Assembly: GCA_910587715.1 (NCBI GenBank)
Contig: CAJUMV010000078.1
Span: 1-8,576 of the forward strand
Reading direction: 5' to 3'
DNA: 8,576 bases
Source of the DNA: an uncultured Lachnospiraceae bacterium
GTDB taxonomy: Bacteria; Bacillota; Clostridia; Lachnospirales; Lachnospiraceae
The translations under genes were made by a program, and so were the position numbers. Position 1 is the stretch's first letter, and every line of letters starts with the position of its first letter. Positions 1 to 5,649 of the stretch are shown here, in pieces. The notes under the pieces are model-generated. The model saw only the letters and a list, made by a program, of their open reading frames with translations, was not told where the DNA came from and ran no database searches.

Positions 1-107
1 CTCATGGCTCCATTACTATATCTTGTGTTTGTGGTGGCTCTAAAGTGTTAAAATCTGAGGTGGCTCTCAAGCTATAAAACGGTGGCTCCGAAGCGTTAGA
101 ATATTCA
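1..107. mobile_element. Probable end of an IS21-type insertion sequence
   Basis: Three copies of a roughly 20-bp motif beginning GTGGCTC and continuing with a loose (T/C)(A/C)AAG..TTA(A/G)AA pattern start at 34, 60 and 82. A degenerate fourth GGCTC lies at 6-10. Repeated motifs inside the termini are characteristic of IS21-family elements, where they are transposase-binding sites, and IS21 ends usually finish in CA. Here a CA lies at 106-107, exactly where a methyltransferase reading frame on the minus strand is broken. I infer that the element body lies to the left, outside the window. No transposase gene is visible, so the family call rests only on the repeat layout. Confidence 0.55.
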
Positions 108-206
108 TGGAAACCGTTCAGAGACAGCACGAGGTCAAAATTTTCATTCCCAAAGGGCAGTTTCCCCACATCTCCCTGGATAAAACGGACGTTTTTTATC
201 CCGCTT
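108..206 (-). pseudogene. Middle fragment of a class I SAM-dependent methyltransferase
   Basis: In the minus frame read from about 206 to 108 the translation runs GIKNVRFIQGDVGKLPFGNE and continues NFDLVLSLNGFHE. This is the post-motif-I part of a Rossmann-fold methyltransferase: the GD(V/A)..LPF acidic strand and the FDLVLS(L)NGFH strand. The N-terminal SAM-binding glycine motif is absent; a stop codon in this frame lies just upstream, inside the small membrane-protein gene. The C-terminal part is cut off by the probable IS end at 107. The fragment overlaps the tail of the ORF at 144-302 in a different frame, so that ORF's last 15 or so residues are an artefact of the junction. It is not expected to be functional. 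Confidence 0.7.
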
Positions 207-302
207 CAGCTTTTTACGGCAGGCTGCCTTTATTCCAGTGCAGAAAGCCAGTACCAGAAAAGCCGTTGCAGCTGCAACAGCCGCACTCTGTAACGTATTC
301 AT
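144..302 (-). CDS. Small single-span membrane protein, C-terminus replaced by junction sequence
   Basis: A 52-residue ORF starts at an ATG (300-302) with GGAGGAA at 310-316 as ribosome site. It starts 2 nt after the stop of the truncated repressor, so the two are probably coupled. The protein has a short N-terminus, a hydrophobic Ala/Val/Leu-rich helix at about residues 6-24, two cysteines (C21, C28) and a basic stretch (RKKLKRDKKR, residues 29-38). This resembles small FeoB-associated membrane proteins, but it lacks their Cys cluster. From about residue 36 on the sequence reads through DNA that encodes a methyltransferase in another frame, so the native C-terminus was lost by a deletion. Function is not recognised. 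Confidence 0.5.
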   Translation of the reverse strand: MNTLQSAAVAAATAFLVLAFCTGIKAACRKKLKRDKKRPFYPGRCGETALWE

Positions 303-304
303 TC

Positions 305-562
305 TTATGTTCCTCCGCTTCCCTCCGCCACAAGCGCCTTCAGCGCCTGATAGCTTTCATTGCTGACCGCATGCTCCATCTCACAGGCATCTGACGACGC
401 CGTTTTCTCGTCCACGCCAAGTTCCGTCAAAAGCTGGCAGAACGTATTGTGCCGTTCATAGGTTTCTTCCGCAATCCGCATACCCTTTTCCGTCAGGTGG
501 ACTTCACGCGCATCATCCATGAGAATATAGCCTTCCTCCTCCAGCGATTTTTTCTGTTTCAA
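305..562 (-). pseudogene. DtxR/MntR-family repressor lacking its DNA-binding domain
   Basis: An 85-residue ORF begins at TTG (560-562) behind AAGGAGGT at a good distance. After five residues (MKQKK) it enters the winged-helix tail and dimer/metal domain of a DtxR-type regulator: EEEGYILMDD, LTEKGMRIAEETYERH, then SSDACEMEHAVS. Ligand-type residues H38, C60, E63 and H64 line up with H83, C105, E108 and H109 of the intact regulator at 1323-1715. The recognition helix and the N-terminal metal ligands (D14 and E17 there) are missing. An in-frame deletion that joined the original start to codon 60 or so is the simplest reading. It might still be made, as a dimerisation-domain-only protein, but cannot bind DNA in the usual way. 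The two repressors are clearly divergent, so it is not a recent copy. Confidence 0.75.
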
Positions 563-700
563 GCCTGCACCTCCTTCTGTCCTGTTTTCTCTATGTCAAA
601 ATTATTTTCTTTCTCCCATGTTATTATGTTGCAGTTCAGCCTTGCCAAACTGTAACGTTATCATCCATTCAGAACCCGTTATTTTCCATAATGTATTTTT
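563..700. other. Short non-coding remnant between two pseudogenes
   Basis: No gene longer than about 11 codons is visible on the minus strand here. An ATG overlaps the TGA that ends the methyltransferase remnant (ATGA) and opens MKKYIMENNGF followed by a stop; it may be the relic of a coupled downstream gene. The AAGGAGGT ribosome site of the truncated repressor lies at the low end. A lone TTGACA at 592-597 on the minus strand has no convincing -10 partner. Confidence 0.4.
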
Positions 701-1020
701 TCATCCCTGTCCCCTTACCACTTCGGCATAGGTCAGTTTCAGGGTGTCGTCGAAAATATTTCTGCCAGTTATTTCAAATCCGTTTTCCTTAAAAAATCCA
801 AATATTCCTGCGACGTCCATTTATGATACACTTTAAATCCGGAAAGCTCCATGAACCAGATTCTCATCCTGCCGGATATACTGCCCGACGCCGTGAAAGT
901 TGGCACTATCAGGATACCACCCGGCTTCAGCACCCTTCTGATCTCTGCCAGCGCCTCTTTGATATGCGCCTCACACATACCGCACGCCATCCCGTCAATA
1001 CCCACTGTGATCTTAACCAT
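701..1020 (-). pseudogene. HMA metal-binding domain fused to a frameshifted methyltransferase C-terminus
   Basis: Residues 1-20 (MVKITVGIDGMACGMCEAHI) are the start of a heavy-metal-associated domain with the GMxCxxC Cu/metal-binding motif. The remaining HMA fold is missing. From residue 21 the sequence becomes a methyltransferase C-terminal region: ALAEIRRVLKPGG, the usual motif after the catalytic strands, then a segment ending QEYLDFL. A stop follows at 769, but the next frame continues ENGFEITGRNIFDDTLKL and TYAEVVRGQG to a TGA at 701-703. One extra T in the six-T run near 790 would restore GFE in frame. So this is a chimera plus a frameshift. The start is the HMA ATG at 1018-1020, behind the operator at 1045-1062. 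The heptamer GAGGCGC occurs twice around the fusion, 15 bp apart, consistent with a short-homology deletion. Confidence 0.8.
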
Positions 1021-1044
1021 AAAACATCCCTCTCTTCCCTCTCA

Positions 1045-1062
1045 AGTTAGTTAAATCTAACT
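1045..1062. promoter_or_regulatory. Operator A: AGTTAG-N6-CTAACT palindrome
   Basis: This is a perfect inverted repeat, AGTTAG TTAAAT CTAACT, placed 25 bp upstream of the HMA start codon on the minus strand. It matches six other sites in the window and is the gene-proximal operator of the decayed HMA locus. Likely bound by the DtxR-family regulator at 1323-1715 (inference from linkage and symmetry). Confidence 0.75.
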
Positions 1063-1072
1063 CTTGCTTTTC

Positions 1073-1101
1073 AAAAATGCGGCTCACCTGCCAGTGGCCG
1101 C
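1073..1101 (-). terminator. Hairpin with T-run just upstream of operator A
   Basis: Read on the minus strand, GCGGC-CACT pairs with GGTG-A-GCCGC around a GGCA loop (one bulged A), followed by ATTTTTG. This is a good intrinsic-terminator shape. It lies about 10 nt before operator A and has no obvious gene upstream of it on this strand, so it would act on a short leader transcript or as an insulator. Confidence 0.6.
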
Positions 1102-1322
1102 TGATAATTTAATAAAATTTGATAACACCCTTTTTGACGTCAGACCTTGCGCCGCCCTCCCTAAAGTGTTAGGATGATAGATAACGACATTAGAAATTAC
1201 GTTTTCGGCCTTGCAGAAGCTACCGTATATGGATTCTCCAAGAGGCGGAAACAGAAATTTGTTATGTCGTTTACTATAGCTCACGGGCGGGATTCCGTTC
1301 CAGAAAGGAGTACAGTGATACC
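1102..1322. other. Non-coding upstream region of the regulator gene
   Basis: No credible gene on either strand. It contains a separate short palindrome, CCTAA-AGTG-TTAGG (1160-1173), whose half-sites resemble the operator but with a 4-bp spacer; its inner 11 bases also match one of the repeats in the IS-like end at 40-50. No convincing -35/-10 pair could be picked for the regulator. AAAGGAG near 1299-1306 is its ribosome site, about 12 nt from the ATG, which is longer than usual. Confidence 0.4.
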
Positions 1323-1715
1323 ATGAGTTATATCCGACACAAAGCCGAGGAATCCCTTGAGGATTACCTCGAAACAATACTGATTTTGAGCAGCCGCCTC
1401 TCTGTGGTGCGCTCCATCGACGTGGCGACCGAGCTGAATTTTTCAAAGCCGAGCGTGAGCGTCGCCGTCAAAAACCTGAAAAACCGCGGATACATCACCG
1501 TTTCGGAAGAAGGGTATCTCCATCTGACGGACGAAGGGCGAAAAATCGCGGAAAGCGTCTATGAACGCCACACCCTGCTGACGGACTGGCTGGTCCATCT
1601 CGGCGTTGACCCCGTGATCGCGGCGGGCGATGCCTGCAAAATGGAGCATGACATCACACCGGAAAGCTATGAGGCAATGAAAAAATGCATCCTGTCCGTT
1701 TTGGGGCGTGACTGA
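1323..1715 (+). CDS. DtxR/MntR-family metal-dependent transcriptional repressor
   Basis: An intact 130-residue regulator, the only clear plus-strand gene. Residues about 10-65 form the winged helix-turn-helix, with recognition helix region FSKPSVSVAVKNLKNRGY (40-57) and wing YITVSEEGYLHLT. Residues about 70-125 form the dimerisation and metal-binding domain. Predicted metal ligands by alignment with the family are D14, E17, H83, C105, E108 and H109 (DACKMEH). The Cys at 105 matches the DtxR/IdeR position, where MntR has Glu, which favours Fe(II) over Mn(II), though D14 is MntR-like. There is no SH3-like third domain, as in short MntR-type members. With metal bound it should repress the operators described here. 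It converges with the ATPase remnant, their stops 4 bp apart. No operator copy of the main type lies at its own promoter. Confidence 0.9.
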   Translation: MSYIRHKAEESLEDYLETILILSSRLSVVRSIDVATELNFSKPSVSVAVKNLKNRGYITVSEEGYLHLTDEGRKIAESVYERHTLLTDWLVHLGVDPVIAAGDACKMEHDITPESYEAMKKCILSVLGRD

Positions 1716-1719
1716 ACTG

Positions 1720-2456
1720 TCACAGTAAATCCTGCATACTTTTCAGGCTGATTGCCAGGGTTGATGTATTGTGCAGCAGCGCCGATAATGCCTTTGTGGC
1801 ATTACGGCCAATTCCCCTTCCTCCAGCACTGTCCCTGCATACACATATCCATGCGCCTGTTTAAAGACCGCTGCGGATTCTCCGGTCAGGGATACCTGAT
1901 TGACCATTCCCTCCCCGGAAACCACCATGCCGTCAAAGGGAATGACATTGCCCATACGCACTACAATCTCGTCGCCGACTGCGATATCGGACACCGGCGC
2001 CAGTATCTCCTGCCCATCCTTTCGCAGCCATACCTTGCTGATATTGAGGGACATGCTCCTCGCCAGATCGCCCACCGACTTTTTGTGTGTCCATTCTTCC
2101 AAAAGTTCACCGATTCCAAGCAGGAACATGATGGATCCTGCCGTTTTCATGTCGCCGCGCAGTACCGAAACGCCGATTGTCGTCGCATCCAGGACCGGCA
2201 CCTCCAGTTTTCTGCGGCAAAGCGTTTTAATTCCAAACCTGATATAACGCAAAGATTTCAATATGGTAATCCCTGCCCTGACAGAATAGGGAACAAATAA
2301 CATGCTCCCATATCTGAGAAGCACTTTGCCAACCAGCTTTTCCTTATATGTTTCATTCAGCTCCCTGCAGGAATGCTGCAGGTGATTTTCCGGAACCGTC
2401 ACGCTGCCACAGGAAAATGCCCGCAGTTTTTGGATCAGCTCCGCCCTGTTTCCGTC
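1720..2456 (-). pseudogene. P1B-type heavy-metal ATPase with its catalytic core deleted
   Basis: Coding similarity starts near 2456 (DGNRAELIQKLRAFSCGS), runs through a GTG at 2400-2402, membrane segments around VPVLDATTIGVSVLRGD and GSIMFLLGIGELLEEWTHKK, and the actuator domain with SLTGES and ending YAGTVLEEGEL. It should then lead into the transport CPC/SPC motif, the DKTGT phosphorylation site and the nucleotide-binding domain; all are absent. Instead, in a shifted frame, it jumps to the extreme C-terminus, ALLHNTSTLAISLKSMQDLL, ending at TGA (1720-1722). About 400-450 residues are missing. The N-terminal 60-70 residues are also gone, replaced by the end of the DUF6110 gene. It cannot pump metal. 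An ORF with an out-of-frame tail still reads to 1743. Confidence 0.85.
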
Positions 2457-2770
2457 AGATCATCCTTTCCCTCAGAAACCGTTTCCTCATCCCAGCCATC
2501 CTCGTCGGAAAACATCTGCTCCGCCTCCTGTCTTGCCCTTTCCTCGTTGATATGAACAGCCTCCGCATAAATATCTTCCGCGTTTTCCTGCACGGCCGCC
2601 ACCGTCTTCATGCAGAAATCCTTTGCCCGAAGCGCAGCAGTCGTGCCGTGTGTATATACTTTTTTGGCGTCCTTACTTGAAAGAATTTTAATCCCTGTCG
2701 TGCCGAACAGAACGCCCGCCGCAAAAATGCCCATGCGTTTTCAGTCTATCTTATCTAAAAATCCAAACAT
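2435..2770 (-). pseudogene. DUF6110-family protein interrupted by an in-frame TGA at codon 10
   Basis: The best start is ATG at 2768-2770, six bases after a perfect AGGAGG (2777-2782) that overlaps the TAG of the upstream 26-residue gene. It encodes MFGFLDKID, then TGA (2741-2743), then KRMGIFAAGVLFGTTGIK in the same frame, on to a TGA at 2435-2437. Family members, as I recall them, have Trp at this place (IDWKR), so TGG to TGA is a single G-to-A change. The remainder (111 codons in all) is intact: a glycine-rich membrane helix, SSKDAKKVYTH, then a helical acidic tail (NAEDIYAEAVHINEERARQ). The internal ATG at 2734 has no ribosome site. Its last residues come from DNA shared with the ATPase remnant in another frame, so the C-terminus may be altered as well. 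The role of DUF6110 is unknown; it normally accompanies FeoB and metal ATPases. Confidence 0.75.
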
Positions 2771-2780
2771 AATGTACCTC

Positions 2781-2861
2781 CTATAAATGTTTATAACCGG
2801 TATATAACGTCATAAAAAGGCAGGCGATCATCGCCCATGCCCAGAATCGGTGTCTCTTCAT
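2781..2861 (-). CDS. 26-residue membrane peptide in the feoB accessory string
   Basis: ATG (2859-2861) follows GAGGAAGG about 9 nt upstream and opens a 26-codon frame: basic MKRHR, then a hydrophobic stretch FWAWAMIACLFMTLYTG (residues 6-22) and a YKHL end. Its TAG (2781-2783) overlaps the AGGAGG of the next gene, as expected of a coupled operon gene. It has the look of a single-pass membrane micropeptide, positive side in. I recall similar small peptides next to DUF6110 in related gut Firmicutes, but this was not searched. Function unknown; a helper of the FeoB complex is a guess from position. It is far shorter than usual annotation thresholds. Confidence 0.65.
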   Translation of the reverse strand: MKRHRFWAWAMIACLFMTLYTGYKHL

Positions 2862-2891
2862 AATTTATAACCTTCCTCTATCTTTAAGTTC

Positions 2892-3083
2892 TTATTTTCC
2901 CATAGTTTCCGGCTTTGCCGGATGGCAGGCGCCATTCATGGCGCAGCCCGCGCACCCGCAGCCACAGGATGATTTTCCTTTTCTCTTACTGCGTACCATA
3001 CTGGTAATGACGGCAGCCACCAAGAGAACTAAAACTGCGCTGATAATGATTGTCGCCATATTTTCCATAAGCCATGCAAGCAT
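2892..3083 (-). CDS. FeoB-associated Cys-rich membrane protein
   Basis: A 63-residue protein starts at ATG 3081-3083 with AGGAGGG six bases upstream. A hydrophobic helix spans about residues 8-28 (MATIIISAVLVLLVAAVITSM), followed by basic residues (RSKRKGK) and a Cys-rich tail: CGCGCAGC at about residues 40-47, then single Cys near 53. This is the characteristic build of the FeoB-associated Cys-rich family, commonly found immediately after feoB in Clostridia. The cysteines are thought to bind metal near the FeoB cytoplasmic side; the exact role is not established. It follows feoB by about 95 bp, with a strong hairpin in the gap. Confidence 0.9.
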   Translation of the reverse strand: MLAWLMENMATIIISAVLVLLVAAVITSMVRSKRKGKSSCGCGCAGCAMNGACHPAKPETMGK

Positions 3084-3130
3084 TGAAATCCCTCCTGTTT
3101 CCCTGTTATAAATCTAAATGAAAAGCCTGA

Positions 3131-3152
3131 CGTCCCGTCCTATGGCGGGACG
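3131..3152. terminator. Strong GC hairpin between feoB and the Cys-rich gene
   Basis: CGTCCCGTC pairs with GGCGGGACG (9 bp including one G-T pair) around a CTAT loop. On the plus strand it is followed directly by CCTTTT; on the minus strand, TCAGG precedes a CTTTT that can pair outwards with AAAAG. It most likely slows or partly ends transcription leaving feoB on the minus strand, or stabilises the feoB 3' end, reducing expression of the accessory genes. Confidence 0.6.
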
Positions 3153-3177
3153 CCTTTTAGAAATGCTTTTCACACTG

Positions 3178-5580
3178 TTATTTCGCCATTTTCAGTTTCA
3201 TATTTGTTGTCAGCTTTGTCGCCTCCTTATACGGACGAAACAGCATATAAATCATACCGCCGAGGATTACGATGGCTGCAAGCAGGCCAATCACATTCAG
3301 ATTTCCCGTAAATGCCGAGCCAATCTGGTAAACCATCAGCGCCACCGCGTAAGCCAATCCGCACTGGTAGCCGATCGCAAACCACGTCCATTTTGCGTTG
3401 TTCATCTCCCGCTTGATGGCGCCGATTGCCGCAAAGCAGGGGGCACATAAAAGATTAAACACAAGGAAGGAATATCCCGCAACCTGACTGAAGTTTGCAC
3501 CAATTTCAGGCCATCCGCCGGGATAAAGGATTCCCATCGTGCCGACGATATTTTCCTTCGCCACAAGTCCCGTGATGGAAGCCACTGCCGCCTGCCAGTT
3601 TCCCCAGCCGAGCGGTATGAATATCCATGCGATCGCACCGCCGATCGCGGCAAGGAGCGACTGATCCATTTCCTCCTCGCCAAGCATCCGGAAGCCTTCC
3701 GCAGTAAATCCAAAATAAGTCGTAAACCAGATAACAATGGTGGAGAGCAGGATGATCGTGCCTGCCTTTTTAATGAAAGACCATCCACGTTCCCACATGG
3801 AGCGAAGCACATTGCCCACCGTGGGCATATGGTAAGCCGGAAGCTCCATGACAAAAGGAGCCGGATCTCCGGAAAACATCTTCGTCTTCTTTAACATGAT
3901 GCCGGAAATAATGATCGCCGCCATACCAACGAAATACGCGCTGGTCGCCACCCATGCGGAACCGCCGAAGATTGCTCCCGCAACCATTGAGATAAACGGC
4001 ACTTTTGCGCCACAGGGAATAAAAGTCGTTGTCATGATCGTCATTCTGCGGTCACGCTCATTCTCAATCGTCCTTGATGCCATAATGCCCGGAATGCCGC
4101 AGCCGGTACCAATGAGCATCGGGATAAAGGACTTGCCAGACAGTCCGAACTTACGGAAGATACGGTCCAACACAAATGCGATACGCGCCATATAGCCGCA
4201 CGCCTCAAGGAATGCAAGGAGCAGGAACAGAACAAGCATCTGCGGCACAAAGCCGAGCACCGCACCCACACCGGCTACAATACCGTCGTTGATGAGTCCC
4301 GCAAGCCAGTCAGCCACGCCCACAGCTTCCAGCGCATTTCCTACAAGCACCGGAATACCGGGAACCCATACGCCGTAGGCTGCGGGATCGGGTTCTTCGC
4401 CATACTGCTCCATCACTGCAAGCGCAGCCTCATAATCAGTAAGGGATGTCGTTTCCACCGTTACCTCCAGTGTCTCATCATCCGCCACCTCATAAGGAAA
4501 ATCACCTGTGGGCGCCGCGCCGTTTTCTTCCACATAGGCGTCATAACCGTCCACGATCAACGCCGCGTCGCCATATTCTCCTGCTGCCTCTTCATAAGCA
4601 GAGGAACCGATGCCAAGCAGATGCCACCCGTCGCCGAACATTCCGTCGTTTGCCCAGTCCGTCGCGGAGGCTCCCACCGTCACCATGGATATATAATACA
4701 CAAGGAACATAATCGCCGCAAAAATGGGGAGCCCCAGAAAACGGTTGGTGACAATCCTGTCAATCTTATCGGAATTTGTCATCTTTCCCGCAGATTTTTT
4801 CTTTAAGCATCCTTTGATGATGTTCCCAATATAGAGATACCGCTCGTTGGTGATGATGGATTCCGCATCATCGTCCATCTCCTCCTCGGCCGCCTTAATG
4901 TCCGTCTCGATATGGGAAAGAACAGACTCGTTTAACTTCAGCTGCTCTAAAATCTTATCGTCCCGCTCAAACAACTTGATGGCATAAAAACGCTGCTGTT
5001 CCTCCGGCAGTCCGTGTACCGCAGCCTCCTCGATATGGGCAAGGGCGTGCTCGACCGTTCCTGCAAAAGTATGCATCGGAACTGTCTTTCCGTTCTTTGC
5101 CGCATCAATTGCCGCTTCCGCAGCTTCCATAATGCCGCTGCCTTTCAGGGCGGAAATCTCGACAACCTTACAGCCTAAAGCCTTTGCCAGTTCCTCCGTA
5201 TTGATCTTATCGCCATTTTTCTCCACCACGTCCATCATATTGATGGCAACCACCACAGGAATGCCAAGCTCGGTAAGCTGCGTAGTCAGGTACAAGTTTC
5301 TCTCCAGATTCGTGCCGTCGATAATATTTAAGATGGCATCCGGGCGCTCGCTGATGAGATAGTTTCTCGCCACTACTTCCTCCAGTGTATAAGGGGAAAG
5401 GGAATAAATACCCGGAAGGTCGGTGATGGTCACGCCGTCATGCCTCTTTAACTTTCCTTCCTTCTTTTCCACCGTAACGCCCGGCCAGTTCCCGACAAAC
5501 TGGTTGGAACCCGTCAGGGCATTGAATAATGTCGTTTTCCCGCAGTTCGGGTTGCCCGCAAGGGCAATTCGCATACTCAT
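3178..5580 (-). CDS. feoB: Ferrous iron transport protein B
   Basis: The 800-residue protein is the Fe(II) permease of the inner membrane. Residues 1-165 form the N-terminal G domain: G1 GNPNCGKT (9-16), G2 around NWPGVTVEKKEG (31-42), G3 DLPG (54-57), G4 NMMD (114-117) and G5 SAL (143-145). A helical GDI-like linker covers roughly 170-265. The membrane domain starts near 280 (FLGLPIFAAIMFLVYYI) and carries two Gate regions, including GTGCGIPG (491-498) and PCGAKVP (522-528), the latter with the conserved Cys, and later LLCAPCFAAIGAIKREM. An acidic hydrophilic insertion (about 325-402) separates the first helix from the rest. Start chosen at the ATG behind GAAGGAGAGG; a second ATG two codons later is an alternative. 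It has its own operator (5602-5618). All parts look intact. Confidence 0.97.
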   Translation of the reverse strand: MSMRIALAGNPNCGKTTLFNALTGSNQFVGNWPGVTVEKKEGKLKRHDGVTITDLPGIYSLSPYTLEEVVARNYLISERPDAILNIIDGTNLERNLYLTTQLTELGIPVVVAINMMDVVEKNGDKINTEELAKALGCKVVEISALKGSGIMEAAEAAIDAAKNGKTVPMHTFAGTVEHALAHIEEAAVHGLPEEQQRFYAIKLFERDDKILEQLKLNESVLSHIETDIKAAEEEMDDDAESIITNERYLYIGNIIKGCLKKKSAGKMTNSDKIDRIVTNRFLGLPIFAAIMFLVYYISMVTVGASATDWANDGMFGDGWHLLGIGSSAYEEAAGEYGDAALIVDGYDAYVEENGAAPTGDFPYEVADDETLEVTVETTSLTDYEAALAVMEQYGEEPDPAAYGVWVPGIPVLVGNALEAVGVADWLAGLINDGIVAGVGAVLGFVPQMLVLFLLLAFLEACGYMARIAFVLDRIFRKFGLSGKSFIPMLIGTGCGIPGIMASRTIENERDRRMTIMTTTFIPCGAKVPFISMVAGAIFGGSAWVATSAYFVGMAAIIISGIMLKKTKMFSGDPAPFVMELPAYHMPTVGNVLRSMWERGWSFIKKAGTIILLSTIVIWFTTYFGFTAEGFRMLGEEEMDQSLLAAIGGAIAWIFIPLGWGNWQAAVASITGLVAKENIVGTMGILYPGGWPEIGANFSQVAGYSFLVFNLLCAPCFAAIGAIKREMNNAKWTWFAIGYQCGLAYAVALMVYQIGSAFTGNLNVIGLLAAIVILGGMIYMLFRPYKEATKLTTNMKLKMAK

Positions 5581-5601
5581 AGTTTTCCTCTCCTTCTTTA
5601 T

Positions 5602-5618
5602 ATTAGTTTTCGCTAACT
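5602..5618. promoter_or_regulatory. Operator B: ATTAG-N6-CTAAC before feoB
   Basis: ATTAG TTTTCG CTAAC T, between feoA and feoB and about 20 bp before the feoB start, so feoB can be controlled apart from the feoA genes. On the minus strand a TTCAGA ... TAATAT pair with an 18-bp spacer would put this operator inside a promoter spacer, but that promoter is weak and tentative. Confidence 0.75.
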
Positions 5619-5625
5619 ATTTGTC

Positions 5626-5648
5626 TGAAAATAAAGGGGATAACCCCC
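5626..5648 (-). terminator. Small GGGG/CCCC hairpin with T-rich tail before operator B
   Basis: On the minus strand GGGG-GTTAT-CCCC is followed by TTTATTTTC, immediately after the second feoA stop codon. The stem is only 4 bp, so it is a weak terminator at best. Placement matches the other hairpin-operator pairs in the window. Confidence 0.4.
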
Positions 5649-5649
5649 G

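Noticed and set aside
34..100. CRISPR-like array from three short repeats
   Set aside because: Repeats are only about 20 bp, degenerate, and nearly contiguous with no proper spacers; IS end repeats explain them better.
1084..1446. 120-codon minus-strand frame over the regulator's upstream region
   Set aside because: It overlaps the start of the intact regulator, includes the hairpin at 1079-1101 and has an unusual composition; no motif or ribosome site.
1752..2300. Long plus-strand frames opposite the ATPase remnant, such as 182 codons at 1752-2300
   Set aside because: They are antisense shadows. Their translations are rich in His, Pro, Arg and Ser, without family motifs, and the opposite strand has clear ATPase motifs.
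2741..2743. TGA read as tryptophan or selenocysteine
   Set aside because: TGA clearly ends several intact genes here and no SECIS-like hairpin follows; a nonsense mutation is simpler.
3227..4271. Minus and plus frames inside feoB of 60-150 codons
   Set aside because: feoB is intact and covers them; no ribosome sites or protein-like motifs.
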